NCBI GenBank assembly: GCA_041396245.1
Contig: JAWKYW010000005.1
Coordinates: forward strand, 62,001-126,000
Reading direction: 5' to 3'
Origin: Desulfobacillus sp041396245
Lineage (GTDB): Bacteria > Pseudomonadota > Gammaproteobacteria > Burkholderiales > Rhodocyclaceae
Length of the DNA stretch: 64,000 bases
Shown here: positions 38,962-48,443 of the stretch, one piece after another
Numbering within the stretch: position 1 is the stretch's first letter
How the letters are laid out: each line of letters opens with the position of its first letter
Translations under genes and position numbers: made by a program
Notes under the pieces: generated by a model
Database searches by the model: none
What the model saw: only the letters and a program-made list of their open reading frames with translations
What the model was told of the DNA's origin: nothing

Positions 38962-40010
38962 ATGCGTCAGACCTGGAACTGCTGAGAATCGCCGTGCAGG
39001 CCAACTGCGACATCGCCGACGCCCGTCACGCCCGCGGAATGACGATGTGCAACTACCTGCTGGCCATGCGCGAGCTGTTCCGCTGGGAACGCGGCATCCC
39101 GCTCGCCAGCCCCCTGCCCCAGGCCGAACTGGGCGCCTGGATCGCCCGGCGCGAAGCGGCCTGGAACGAGCTGGAGGACGCCGATTTCCGGCCGCTGCCC
39201 ATCGGTGACGGCTACGACCCCTTCGACAACGCCGCCATCAATGCCTGGCTTGGGCCGCGCGGCCTGGTTTACTCCGGAGGCATCGGCCGCTGGGGCAAAC
39301 CGCATTTCTTCCTCGGGGAACTGGTCCGGCGTGAAACACGGCACGGGCTCGACATCCTGGTGTCCGAGCGCGAGCATGCCCGCGACCTCTTCGCCCCGCC
39401 GGCGGCGCTGCGCGGCGGCATGGTTTTCCTGCGCCTGGATGCGCTGCGGCGCTGGCTGTGGGAGAAGACCGAGGTCTGGGGCGTCAAGCAGGCCGACGGC
39501 GCGCTCAAGGCGGCACTCGACGGCTATGGCTTCGGCGAGGATGCCGAGGCCGCCCTGGATCGAATGGCGGCGGCAGAGAGCGAAACCCTGATCCTGCACG
39601 AGGTCGGCGAAGGCCGGGCGGAAGCGCTGCTCGGCCCGGCCTGGCGGGAAATGCTGCTCGAACTCACGGATCGACGTGCGGAACTGCTGGCCCGTGCCGT
39701 GCGCGACAACCTGGCGGACTGCCTGTCCACCCTGCCGACGCTGATCGAAGGCAAGGCGGATCTCTCGCTTCATTTCTACTTCGCCGGTTTCGAGGGGTTG
39801 CGCCGCAGCCTCTTCCCGCGGCTGGCGGCAGCCTATGCGGCCTGGCGCAGCACCGGGGACGACGCCGGCCTGCGCCTGGCCCTCCACGACGGGCAGGCCC
39901 ACTGGGAGCAGGCAGCACGCCACTTGCTCGGAGCCTGGCAGGAGGATCCTGCCGCCGCATCGGGCATTTTTTCAGAGTGGGTGGACCGGCATGGCCCGCT
40001 GATGCTGTAG
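38958..40010 (+). CDS. Sfum_1244-like family protein
   Basis: 350 residues from a GTG at 38958 overlapping the previous stop, with AGGAGG upstream. N-terminal LRIAVQANCDIADARHARGMTMCNYLLAMRELFRWE and DGYDPFDNAAINAWLGPRGLVYSGGIGRWGKPHFFLGEL match the family named after Syntrophobacter Sfum_1244 as I recall. No function is known. Four adjacent genes (S24-like, small, Cys-rich, this) look like one operon and may form one system. Confidence 0.7.
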   Translation: MNASDLELLRIAVQANCDIADARHARGMTMCNYLLAMRELFRWERGIPLASPLPQAELGAWIARREAAWNELEDADFRPLPIGDGYDPFDNAAINAWLGPRGLVYSGGIGRWGKPHFFLGELVRRETRHGLDILVSEREHARDLFAPPAALRGGMVFLRLDALRRWLWEKTEVWGVKQADGALKAALDGYGFGEDAEAALDRMAAAESETLILHEVGEGRAEALLGPAWREMLLELTDRRAELLARAVRDNLADCLSTLPTLIEGKADLSLHFYFAGFEGLRRSLFPRLAAAYAAWRSTGDDAGLRLALHDGQAHWEQAARHLLGAWQEDPAAASGIFSEWVDRHGPLML

Positions 40011-40023
40011 GGGCCGCAGGATG

Positions 40024-40060
40024 AAAAAACGCCCTCGCTCCGGCTGGAACGAGGGCGTTT
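40024..40060 (-). terminator. Rho-independent terminator of the SWIB gene
   Basis: Stem AAACGCCCTCG (40027-40037) and CGAGGGCGTTT (40050-40060) with a 12-base loop; on the minus strand it ends in a T6 run (AAAAAA at 40024-40029 on plus). It lies 12 bp past the minus-strand SWIB stop. Confidence 0.85.
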
Positions 40061-40071
40061 CGGGTAAACGC

Positions 40072-40551
40072 TTACTTCAGGTGCTTGTTGACGAGCTTGG
40101 TCATCTCGAACATCGAGACCTGGGCCTTGCCGAGGATGGACCGGAGCTTCTCGTCCGCATTGATCATGCGGCGATTGATGGCATCCTGCAGCTTGTTCTT
40201 CTTGATGTAATCCCACACCTTCTTCGTGACCTCGGTACGCGGCAGCGGCAGCGCGCCGACGATGGCAGCCAGCGCCGAGCTCGGCGTCATCGGCTTCATG
40301 AAGGCGGCATTGGGCTTGCGCTTGACGGCCGGCTTCTTGGCAGCGGCTTTCTTGGCGGGCTTCTTGGCAGCGGCTTTCTTGGGTGCTGCTTTCTTGGCGG
40401 GGGCTTTCTTGGCTGCCGGCTTCTTGGCGGCAGCTTTCTTCGGAGCGGCTTTTTTCGGGGCCGCTTTCTTGGCTGCCGGTTTCTTGGCTGCCGGCTTCTT
40501 GGCGGCAGGCTTCTTTGCCGCGGGTTTCTTTGCTTTCTTGGCTGTGGCCAT
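40072..40551 (-). CDS. Histone H1-like SWIB/MDM2-domain protein
   Basis: 159 residues. Residues 4-80 are a KKPAAKK/KKAAPKK/KKAPAKK lysine-alanine-proline tail of H1 type. Residues 85-158 are a SWIB/MDM2 domain (PSSALAAIVGALPLPRTEVTKKVWDYIKKNKLQD). Start at 40551 has GGAGGTG upstream. Such proteins are found in betaproteobacteria and chlamydiae; a nucleoid-associated role is likely. The repetitive lysine codons make this gene variable in length between strains. Confidence 0.92.
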   Translation of the reverse strand: MATAKKAKKPAAKKPAAKKPAAKKPAAKKAAPKKAAPKKAAAKKPAAKKAPAKKAAPKKAAAKKPAKKAAAKKPAVKRKPNAAFMKPMTPSSALAAIVGALPLPRTEVTKKVWDYIKKNKLQDAINRRMINADEKLRSILGKAQVSMFEMTKLVNKHLK

Positions 40552-40597
40552 CTTCACCTCCTGAATAGTGATTACACCTGAAAACACCACGAATCTC

Positions 40598-40615
40598 CTT
40601 GCTGATTACAGCAAG
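40598..40615 (-). promoter_or_regulatory. Hairpin in the SWIB 5-prime region
   Basis: CTTGCTG (40598-40604) and CAGCAAG (40609-40615) form a perfect 7-bp stem with a 4-base loop, about 47 bp upstream of the SWIB start. It could lie in the leader or be an operator. The rest of 40616-40744 shows no gene. Confidence 0.35.
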
Positions 40616-40744
40616 AATGGAGCGAAGCATGCTCATGCCAGAACGATTTGTCAATCGTTTTCCAGAGGGGAAATGAAAAAATCCCGCTCTGGTGTTGCGT
40701 CTCCGGCCTCCCCGGGAAAGCGTCTGCGGCAACCGTGCGCCGCG

Positions 40745-41689
40745 TCAGGCGCCACTGTCGAGCCACGCGCCAAGTCCCTTGGCGTTGAGCTCGACGTCCA
40801 TGGCCATCAGCCGGAGAAGCGCGTCGGGAGCCATTCTCCAGCCATGGCGCCTTGCCTCGCCGAGGAGGATTTCGGCAATGTCCGCCTTGATCCGGTCATG
40901 GCGTCCGCCGCCGGCATCGCGCCAACGCAGCGCCGCAGCGACATGCGCATCGATAAGACGGTGCAGGTCGGCCCCCAGCCGCGGCACGTCGCGCACCTGG
41001 CCGTAGTGGGTGACGTAGATCGCCTCCGGCTCGAGGGCAAGCAGTCTGTCGATGGACGCGTGCATGGCCGCCGGCTCGAACTGTATGGGCGTGGTCGTCG
41101 GAAATACGAACTGCCGCCCACCGATGTCCAGCTCGCGATAGGAAAGCCCGAACATGTCTCCGGCGAACACATGACCGCTGCGACCATCGCGGATGCAGAC
41201 GTGATGGCGGGCATGGCCGGGGGTGTCGAGGAAGGTCAGCTGCCGCGTGCCGAGGCAAATCACCGCGCCGTCGGGCGTTTCAAGGATGCGCTCGACGTCA
41301 ACCGGGAGGATGTCGCCGTACATCTGCCGGGCCTGCGCTTCCCCGTACACGGCGATGGTGCCGGCGACCAGCCGGGCGGGGTCGGCCATGTGGCGCACCC
41401 CGCGTGGGTGCACCGTGAGGCGGGCATTCGGCAGGGCACGCATGAGGGCACCGGCGCCCCCGGCATGGTCAAGATGAACATGGGTAAGGATGACGTATTC
41501 GACCTGCGCCGGCGACAGCCCCCTGGCTTCGAGCGCCCCGAGCACGATCGGCAGGGAGCCATTGCAGCCACTGTCGATTAGGGCGGCGCGGTCGCCTTCG
41601 GCAATCAGGTGAATGGCGGCAAGCTGCGGCCGGCCGAAGCCGGAATCGATGGCGCTGATGCCATGTTCGTAGTCGGTGACGGAAGCCAT
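40745..41689 (-). CDS. MBL-fold metallo-hydrolase
   Basis: 314 residues from the start at 41689 (MASVTDYEHG), with AGGACAGGA upstream. The metallo-beta-lactamase metal motif is THVHLDHAGGAG, followed by the other ligands in DTPGHARHHVCI and ITHYG-like YVTHYGQV. It resembles glyoxalase-II and other thioester or lactone hydrolases. An Asp in FAGDMFGLS bridges the metals. Probable cytoplasmic hydrolase, substrate unknown. Confidence 0.88.
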   Translation of the reverse strand: MASVTDYEHGISAIDSGFGRPQLAAIHLIAEGDRAALIDSGCNGSLPIVLGALEARGLSPAQVEYVILTHVHLDHAGGAGALMRALPNARLTVHPRGVRHMADPARLVAGTIAVYGEAQARQMYGDILPVDVERILETPDGAVICLGTRQLTFLDTPGHARHHVCIRDGRSGHVFAGDMFGLSYRELDIGGRQFVFPTTTPIQFEPAAMHASIDRLLALEPEAIYVTHYGQVRDVPRLGADLHRLIDAHVAAALRWRDAGGGRHDRIKADIAEILLGEARRHGWRMAPDALLRLMAMDVELNAKGLGAWLDSGA

Positions 41690-41794
41690 GTCCTGTCCTG
41701 CATCGCCTGGAAATGCCGGATCGAATTGTAACCGGCGCTCCGTCAGCCCTCCGGGCAAAGGGAAATGGCTGCCGGCAGTGACGCGGCCCGGGCG

Positions 41795-42790
41795 CTACAG
41801 GTACAACTCGCCCAGATACCAGGCCACCGCCGCCATGAAGGCCGAACAGGGAATCGTGAGGATCCAGGCCCAGACGATGTTGCCGGCCAGTCCCCAGCGC
41901 ACCGCCGAGAGCTTTTGCGAGGAGCCGACGCCGACGATGGCGCCGGTAATGGTGTGGGTGGTGGACACCGGAATGCCGGCGAGCGAGGCGAAGGTCAGCG
42001 CGATGGCGCCGCCCGTCTCGGCGCAAAAGCCGCCGACCGGCTTGATCTTGGTCAGTCGCTGTCCCATGGTCTTGACGATGCGCCAGCCGCCGAGGAGCGT
42101 GCCCAGTGCGATCGCCACGTAGCACGAGAGGATCACCCAGTCGGGCGGCCGTTTGGCGTCGGCCGCCAGATACCCTCCGGAGATCATCAGCAGCCAGATG
42201 ACGCCGATGGTCTTCTGCGCGTCGTTGGCGCCGTGGCCGAGACTATAGTAGCCGGCCGAGAACAGCTGCAACCGCCGGAACCAGCGGTCGACCCGGGAGG
42301 GCGGCGAACGTCGGTACATCCAGGAAACCGCCAGCATCAGCATCCCGCCGAGAAGGAAACCCAGCGCGGGGGAAATGATGATGAACACCAGCGTCTTGCC
42401 GATGCCGGAACCGATCAGGCCGGCCGTGCCCACCTTGGCCACGACGGCGCCGATCAGTCCGCCGATCAGCGCATGCGAGGAGCTGGAAGGAAGGCCGTAG
42501 TACCAGGTGATGACGTTCCAGGCGAGCGCCCCCGTCAGCGCGCCGAAAATCACGTAGTGATCGACCATCGACGGATCGACGATGCCCTTGCCGATGGTCG
42601 CTGCAACCTTCAGCTGGAAAATGAACAGGGCGGCGAAATTGAAGAAGGCCGCGAAGGCAACCGCATGGTGCGGTCGCAGCACGCCGGTGGAGACGACCGT
42701 GGCAATCGAGTTGGCGGCGTCATGAAACCCGTTCATGAAGTCGAACGCCAGGGCGAGAACGATGAGAAAGACGAAGACTTCGAAGCTCAT
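41795..42790 (-). CDS. pit: Inorganic phosphate transporter (PiT family)
   Basis: 331 residues, about ten membrane helices in two inverted halves. The PiT signatures are GFHDAANSIATVV near the N-terminus and GHGANDAQKTIGV in the middle. GIPVSTTHTITGAIVGVG is also typical. Low-affinity, proton-coupled phosphate (metal-phosphate) uptake is expected. The DUF47 regulator gene lies 33 bp upstream on the same strand, the usual pair. Confidence 0.94.
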   Translation of the reverse strand: MSFEVFVFLIVLALAFDFMNGFHDAANSIATVVSTGVLRPHHAVAFAAFFNFAALFIFQLKVAATIGKGIVDPSMVDHYVIFGALTGALAWNVITWYYGLPSSSSHALIGGLIGAVVAKVGTAGLIGSGIGKTLVFIIISPALGFLLGGMLMLAVSWMYRRSPPSRVDRWFRRLQLFSAGYYSLGHGANDAQKTIGVIWLLMISGGYLAADAKRPPDWVILSCYVAIALGTLLGGWRIVKTMGQRLTKIKPVGGFCAETGGAIALTFASLAGIPVSTTHTITGAIVGVGSSQKLSAVRWGLAGNIVWAWILTIPCSAFMAAVAWYLGELYL

Positions 42791-42823
42791 GGCAGGCTTG
42801 TCCGCGCTGGCCTACGCGGCAGC

Positions 42824-43450
42824 TCAGGAGTTCTCCAGCACGATGCCTTCGATCAGGTTGGCCACATCCTCGCAGCGATCGGTGATGGCCTCAAGCAATT
42901 CATAGACGGAGCGCAGCTTGATCACCTGGCGCACGTCCGGCTCGTCGCGGAAGAGCTTGGCCATGGCCGAACGCATGACGTGGTCGGCCTCGGACTCGAG
43001 CCTGTCGACCTCGTGACATACCTCCATGATGGCGCGTGCGTTCTTCATGTCGGACAGCAGGCTGACCGCTTCCTTCACCTTCTCCGCGCAGGCGACGCAG
43101 ATGTCCGCAAGCTTGCGCGCCTCCGGCGTGACGGCACGCACGTCGTAGAGAAATACCGACTGCGCCACGTCCTCGACGAGGTCGAGGATGTCGTCCATGT
43201 TGGTGATCAGCCCGTGGATGTGCTCGCGGTCGAGCGGCGTGATGAAGGTCTTGTGCAGCAGCTCGACCGCCGCCTGGGTGATGCGGTCGCCTTCCTTTTC
43301 GATGGTTTCGATGTTGTAGGCGCGCCGCTCGACATCGTCGAAGCTGTCCATCAGTTCGGCAAGTTCGTGGCCTGCCCGCACGATGCAATTGGCCAGGTCG
43401 ACGAAGTAATCGAAGAACTTGCCCTCTTTCGGCATGAAGCTACCAAACAT
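42824..43450 (-). CDS. DUF47/PhoU-like regulator of PiT
   Basis: 208 residues from the start at 43450 (MFGSFMPKEGKFFDYF). All-helical with PhoU-like repeated E-x3-D motifs (VERRAYNIETIEKEGDRITQ and CHEVDRLESEADHVMRSA). DUF47 proteins bind metal and modulate the adjacent PiT transporter. First gene of the pair. Confidence 0.92.
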   Translation of the reverse strand: MFGSFMPKEGKFFDYFVDLANCIVRAGHELAELMDSFDDVERRAYNIETIEKEGDRITQAAVELLHKTFITPLDREHIHGLITNMDDILDLVEDVAQSVFLYDVRAVTPEARKLADICVACAEKVKEAVSLLSDMKNARAIMEVCHEVDRLESEADHVMRSAMAKLFRDEPDVRQVIKLRSVYELLEAITDRCEDVANLIEGIVLENS

Positions 43451-43560
43451 GGTGAACCCCGGATATTGATTGGTTGTTCTTGTCCGCGCGGCCGGGCACG
43501 GCGCTTTCGACGCGTGGGGCATTCTACCCGCCCCGGCGGGCGGGGGACACCCCCACGGAA

Positions 43561-43905
43561 TCAGCGTATGTCGAGCAAGTCGACTTCGAATATCAGGGTC
43601 GCATTGGGCGGTATCACGCCACCGGCGCCGCGCGCGCCGTAGCCGAGTTCGGGCGGGATCGTCAGTTTCCGCACGCCGCCGACCTGCATGCCCTGCACGC
43701 CTTCGTCCCAGCCGCGGATGACATAACCGGCACCCAGCGGGAATTCGAAGGGTTCATTGCGGTCCTTGCTAGAGTCGAACTTCGTGCCATCGGTCAGCCA
43801 GCCGGTGTAATGCACGGATACGGTCTGGCCGAGCCCGGCCGGAGCGCCGCCGCCCAGGGTGACGTCTTCGTAGATCAGGCCGCTCGGAGTGGTCGTCTGG
43901 CTCAT
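43561..43905 (-). CDS. FKBP-type peptidyl-prolyl cis-trans isomerase
   Basis: 114 residues, a single FKBP domain without signal peptide. Active-site residues are in VSVHYTGWLTDGTKFDSS, GYVIRGWDEGVQGM and IPPELGYGARG, and the last strand is LIFEVDLLDI. Cytosolic folding catalyst. No FKBP insert-in-flap domain of SlyD type is present. Confidence 0.95.
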   Translation of the reverse strand: MSQTTTPSGLIYEDVTLGGGAPAGLGQTVSVHYTGWLTDGTKFDSSKDRNEPFEFPLGAGYVIRGWDEGVQGMQVGGVRKLTIPPELGYGARGAGGVIPPNATLIFEVDLLDIR

Positions 43906-43933
43906 GGATTTTCCCTCGGTATGTGTAAGTCAA

Positions 43934-44494
43934 TCAATCAGGCTTTCGTCTTGCGCCGAACCTCTCGCGGAACTGGGCCAGCTTGGGCGCAATGACGAAC
44001 CGGCAGTAGGGCTGCTGCCCGTTATTGAGGAAATAGCGCCGGTGGTAGTTCTCGGCCGGAAAGAACTTGCCTGCAGGCGCCAGTTCGGTCACCACGGCGG
44101 CACCGAAGCGGTTGTCCCCGGCGAATCCGGCCAGCATGGCGCTCGCTTCATCCTGCTGCTGCGGCGAATGGGTGAAGATCGCCGAGCGGTACTGCGTCCC
44201 GACGTCGTTGCCCTGGCGGTTCGGCGTGGTAGGGTCATGGATGGCGAAGAACACCTCGAGGATATCCCTGTAGCCGATTCTGGCGGGGTCGAAAGTCAGT
44301 CGCACCGCCTCGGCGTGCCCCGTCTCGCCCGAGCACACCTGTTGGTAATCCGGATCGGGTGCATGCCCGCCGGTATAGCCGGGCACTACCTCCGTTACGC
44401 CATCCAGTTGGTCGAACACCGCCTCCAGACACCAGAAGCAGCCGCCCGCTAGCGTGGCGTATTCCCGCCCTGCGGGCGGCGTGTCAGTCGGCAT
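43934..44494 (-). CDS. msrA: Peptide methionine (S)-S-oxide reductase
   Basis: 186 residues from the ATG at 44494 with AAGGTGAGG upstream; a GTG at 44506 is possible. The catalytic Cys is in GGCFWCLEAVFDQ. GYTGGHAPDPDYQQVCSGETGHAEAV and NRQGNDVGTQYRS are conserved, and a resolving Cys may be in QQPYCRFVI. It repairs oxidised methionine. 28 bp separate it from the FKBP gene downstream on the same strand, so they may be one operon. Confidence 0.95.
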   Translation of the reverse strand: MPTDTPPAGREYATLAGGCFWCLEAVFDQLDGVTEVVPGYTGGHAPDPDYQQVCSGETGHAEAVRLTFDPARIGYRDILEVFFAIHDPTTPNRQGNDVGTQYRSAIFTHSPQQQDEASAMLAGFAGDNRFGAAVVTELAPAGKFFPAENYHRRYFLNNGQQPYCRFVIAPKLAQFRERFGARRKPD

Positions 44495-44587
44495 CGAATG
44501 CCTCACCTTGGCGCTGGGCCTAAAGTATTAATTATCCGGGTTTCCAGGGGCTCATGCACCCCCGCAAGCAGATAGAATCGGTGCGTC

Positions 44588-45844
44588 ATGCATGTTATCG
44601 TTCTCGGCGCCGGCCTCGTCGGCGTCACCAGCGCCTGGTACTTGAGGCAAGCCGGCTTCGCCGTGACGGTCATCGACCGCCAGCCCGCGGCGGGCCTGGA
44701 GACCAGCTTCGCCAATGGCGGCCAGATCTCGGTCAGCCACCCGGAGCCCTGGGCCAACCCCGGCGCGCCCGGCCAGATCGTGCGCTGGCTGGGCCGCGAG
44801 GATGCGCCACTGCTGTTCCGTCCCCGTCTGGACTGGTACCAGTGGTCGTGGGGTATGCGCTTCCTCCTGGAGTGCCTCCCCGGACGAACCCGACGCAATA
44901 CCGCAGCCATTGCCGGGCTGGCCCTCCATAGCCGCGACTGCCTGCGGGCGCTGCAGGCGGAAACCGGCATCGAATACGACCGCCTTCACAAGGGCATCCT
45001 GCACCTTCATTTCAGTCAGCGCGAATTTTCACAGGCCTACCGGCGGGCGGCACTGCTGCAGGGTTTCGGCATCCGCGCAGAGGTGCTCGACGCGCAGGCC
45101 TGCTGCAACATCGAGCCCGCCCTTGCGAGCTGCCGGGACAGGCTGCAGGGCGGTCTGTATGCGCCCGACGACGAAACCGGCGATGCCCTGGCCTTCACGC
45201 AAGGGCTGGCGGAATTATGCCGGCAGGCCGGGGTGCAGTTCCGCTACGGCATGCGCATCATCGCGCTGTCCAGCAAGAGGGGCGGCATTGACGCCGTCGT
45301 TGCCGAAGATGAGGAGGGATCTGGCGAGCGTATCGGCGGTGACGCTTTCCTGATCGCCCTGGGCAGTCATGGCGCCGCCCTGGCCAGACCATTCGGCGAC
45401 CCTCTGCCGGTCTATCCGGTCAAGGGCTATTCGGTAACCCTGCCGCTGGCTGCGGACGCGAATGCGCCGTCGGTCAGCATCACCGACGAATCCAGGCGCA
45501 TCGTCCTTTCCCGTCTGGGCAACCGTCTGCGCATCGCCGGTACGGCGGAACTGGCCGGTTTCGATACCGGTATCAACGTCCAGCGCTGCCAGGCCATCCA
45601 GCGGCGTGCCGAGGAATTATTTCCACATGTCCGCCCGACCGGTGCACCGGAATACTGGGCGGGCCTGCGCCCCGCCACGCCGGGCAATGTTCCGATCATC
45701 GGCCGGAGCGTGATGCGCAACCTCTTCTTCAATACCGGCCACGGCACGCTGGGCTGGACGCTCGCCTGCGGTTCGGGCCAGGCGATCGCTGACATCATCG
45801 GCGGCAGGGATACTGGAATCGCGTTTCCCTTTTACAATTCCTAA
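44588..45844 (+). CDS. dadA: D-amino acid dehydrogenase
   Basis: 418 residues. The FAD fingerprint VIVLGAGLVGVTSAWYLRQAG is N-terminal, followed by SFANGGQISVSHPEPWANP, the DadA signature. GLRPATPGNVPIIG and NTGHGTLGWTLACGSGQ are at the C-terminus. It oxidises D-amino acids, mainly D-alanine, to keto acids and passes electrons to the quinone pool at the inner membrane. No alanine racemase gene is adjacent. Confidence 0.92.
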   Translation: MHVIVLGAGLVGVTSAWYLRQAGFAVTVIDRQPAAGLETSFANGGQISVSHPEPWANPGAPGQIVRWLGREDAPLLFRPRLDWYQWSWGMRFLLECLPGRTRRNTAAIAGLALHSRDCLRALQAETGIEYDRLHKGILHLHFSQREFSQAYRRAALLQGFGIRAEVLDAQACCNIEPALASCRDRLQGGLYAPDDETGDALAFTQGLAELCRQAGVQFRYGMRIIALSSKRGGIDAVVAEDEEGSGERIGGDAFLIALGSHGAALARPFGDPLPVYPVKGYSVTLPLAADANAPSVSITDESRRIVLSRLGNRLRIAGTAELAGFDTGINVQRCQAIQRRAEELFPHVRPTGAPEYWAGLRPATPGNVPIIGRSVMRNLFFNTGHGTLGWTLACGSGQAIADIIGGRDTGIAFPFYNS

Positions 45845-45922
45845 CGGCGCCGCCGGCTCAAGCTGTCGTCCAGTCGTCTGGGGATCAAGGCCGCCTCCCG
45901 CCTCCATTCGCAGGCGCTGAAG

Positions 45923-47053
45923 TCAATCCTGGAAAACGATCACTTGTCGTACGACTCTGGCATCGGCAAGGTCGTCGAAGGCTTCGTTGATGCGATCGAG
46001 CCCCAGTGTGCGCGTCACCAGTTTGTCCACCGGCATCCGCCCCTGGCGATAAAGCTGGATGAAAGCCGGGATGTCACGCCCGGGAACGCAGGTGCCGATA
46101 TAACTGCCCTTGATGGTGCGCGCCTCGGCGACGATGCGCGCCACCGGAAAACTGAACTGCTGCGAGGGGTGCGTCAGGCTGGTCGTCACCGTGCTGCCGC
46201 CGCGTCGGGTGGCCTCGAAGGCATTCCCGAAACCTTCCAGAGACGAACTGGTGTCGATGGCATGATCGACGCCGCCAAGTGTCAGCTCCCGCACCGCTTC
46301 GACAGTGCCGGCGCTGCCGGCATTGACGCAATCGGTCGCGCCCAGGGTGCGGGCCAGCGCCAGCTTGGTTTCGCTCGGGTCGACCGCGATGATGCGGCCC
46401 GCGCCAGCCGTCACCGCCCCGAGTACCGCCGACAGGCCGACGCCGCCCAGGCCGAATACCGCCACGGTCTGCCCGGGCCGTATTCCGGCCGTGTAGAGCG
46501 CCGTCCCCGCGCCGCACATTACCGCGCAACCGAACAGGCTAGCTTCGACAAACGGCATTTCTGCGGGAATCTTCACCACGGATTTTTCCGATACCAGCGC
46601 ATATTCGGCGAAAGCCGACAGTCCCATGTGGTGGTGTACGGTGCTTCCGTCCAGACGCAGACGCGGCCCGCCGGTAAGCAGCCGCCCTTCGCGATTGGCC
46701 TGGGTGCCGCGCACGCAAAGCGACGGCCGTCCCTCGATGCAATGCTCGCATTCTCCGCATTGGGTCAGGAAGATCAGGGCAACATGGTCCCCCGGTTTGA
46801 CCGAATGCACACCCGGTCCGACCTCCTCGACAACTCCTGCAGCCTCGTGCCCCGGCACGATGGGCATGGGCCAGGCGCGGTCGCCATTGACGACCGAAAG
46901 ATCGGAGTGGCACAGGCTCGCCGCCTTGATGGCAACAACGACTTCACCCGCCGCGGGCGGGGGAACTTCGACGGTTTCGATGGAAAGCGGGCGGCTCGCG
47001 GCGTAGGGTCGCGGCAGGCCGGATTTTACAAGTACAGCGGCCTTGAATTTCAT
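45923..47053 (-). CDS. Zinc-dependent alcohol dehydrogenase
   Basis: 376 residues from the ATG at 47053 (MKFKAAVLVKSG). The MDR family is clear: catalytic zinc Cys in ASLCHSDLSVV, GHEAAGVVEEVG, four-Cys structural zinc in CGECEHCIEGRPSLC, and NAD fold GLGGVGLSAVLGAV with an acidic end (IIAVDPSETK). Long-chain layout as in class III-type ADHs. Substrate unknown. It is downstream of the rRNA operon on the same strand, shielded by the terminator at 47105-47139. Confidence 0.92.
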   Translation of the reverse strand: MKFKAAVLVKSGLPRPYAASRPLSIETVEVPPPAAGEVVVAIKAASLCHSDLSVVNGDRAWPMPIVPGHEAAGVVEEVGPGVHSVKPGDHVALIFLTQCGECEHCIEGRPSLCVRGTQANREGRLLTGGPRLRLDGSTVHHHMGLSAFAEYALVSEKSVVKIPAEMPFVEASLFGCAVMCGAGTALYTAGIRPGQTVAVFGLGGVGLSAVLGAVTAGAGRIIAVDPSETKLALARTLGATDCVNAGSAGTVEAVRELTLGGVDHAIDTSSSLEGFGNAFEATRRGGSTVTTSLTHPSQQFSFPVARIVAEARTIKGSYIGTCVPGRDIPAFIQLYRQGRMPVDKLVTRTLGLDRINEAFDDLADARVVRQVIVFQD

Positions 47054-47104
47054 GGTGGCATCCTCGTTCAAGCGGAGGCGGAAAGCCTACCACGCCACCA
47101 AAGC

Positions 47105-47139
47105 AAAAGGCCCCGAAGAAGTTTCTCCGGGGCCTTTTT
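47105..47139 (-). terminator. rRNA operon terminator
   Basis: GGCCCCG/CGGGGCC stem (47109-47115 and 47128-47134) flanked by A and T runs, just after the 5S gene on the minus strand. The T-run on the plus strand is also good, so it may act both ways. Confidence 0.85.
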
Positions 47140-47144
47140 GGGTA

Positions 47145-47259
47145 GTCTGACGATGACCTACTTTCGCACGGGTAATCCGCACTATCATTGGCGCGGAGTT
47201 GTTTCACGGTCCTGTTCGGGATGGGAAGGGGTGGTTCCGACTCGCTATGGTCGTCAGAC
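47145..47259 (-). rRNA. rrf: 5S ribosomal RNA
   Basis: The 115-bp segment begins and ends in complementary GTCTGACGA and TCGTCAGAC, the helix I of 5S rRNA, and contains CCACCCCTTCCCATCCCGAA on the minus strand, a conserved 5S segment. It is the last gene of the operon, about 106 bp after the 23S gene. Confidence 0.95.
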
Positions 47260-47701
47260 TTGACGGTTTGTCCTGTTGCCGGATGGGCGCCAGGACCTGT
47301 TTGGAAGAAGTATGGGGTTGTGTTTGCATTGGGCACGCGCGTGCCCTGGTATTGCTCAAGGTTATAGGATCAAGCCGCACGGGCAATTAGTACCGGTTAG
47401 CTTAACGCATTACTGCGCTTCCACACCCGGCCTATCAACGTGGTGGTCTTCCACGACCCTTCAGGGAGGTCAAGCCTCCGGGAGATCTCATCTTCAGGCA
47501 AGTTTCCCGCTTAGATGCTTTCAGCGGTTATCTCTTCCGCACATAGCTACCCGGCGATGCGACTGGCGTCACAACCGGTACACCAGAGGTGCGTCCACTC
47601 CGGTCCTCTCGTACTAGGAGCAGCCCCCGTCAAATCTCCAACGCCCACTGCAGATAGGGACCAAACTGTCTCACGACGTTTTAAACCCAGCTCACGTACC
47701 A

Positions 47702-47734
<33 letters not shown>

Positions 47735-47739
47735 GGCTA

Positions 47740-47779
<40 letters not shown>

Positions 47780-47826
47780 GACTCCGTCGATATGAACTCT
47801 TGGGAGTCATCAGCCTGTTATCCCCA

Positions 47827-47881
<55 letters not shown>

Positions 47882-47999
47882 TTGTCCTGCTTTCGCACCT
47901 GCTCGACATGTCCGTCTCGCAGTCAAGCTCGCTTTTGCCAATGCACTATCAGTACGATGTCCGACCGTACCTAGCGAACCTTCGAACTCCTCCGTTACC

Positions 48000-48031
<32 letters not shown>

Positions 48032-48290
48032 TGCCATGCACGGTCCCCGATCCAGATAATGGATCCAGGTTAGAACCTCAAGGACACCAGGGTGGTATTT
48101 CAAGGACGGCTCCAGCGGAACTGGCGTCCCGCCTTCAAAGCCTCCCACCTATCCTACACAAGTCTCATCAAAGTCCAATGCAAAGCTACAGTAAAGGTGC
48201 ATGGGGTCTTTCCGTCTAGCAGCGGGTAGATTGCATCTTCACAACCACTTCAACTTCGCTGAGTCTCAGGAGGAGACAGTGTGGCCATCG

Positions 48291-48384
<94 letters not shown>

Positions 48385-48408
48385 CAAGAGCTTGCACCCC
48401 ATCACTTA

Positions 48409-48443
<35 letters not shown>

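Noticed and set aside
40300..40550. Regular GCTTTCTTGGC units looking like a small repeat array
   Set aside because: They are codons of the lysine-alanine tail of the SWIB protein, not a CRISPR or regulatory array.
41765..43642. 625-codon plus-strand ORF across pit and DUF47
   Set aside because: Antisense shadow; the minus-strand genes have full family motifs.
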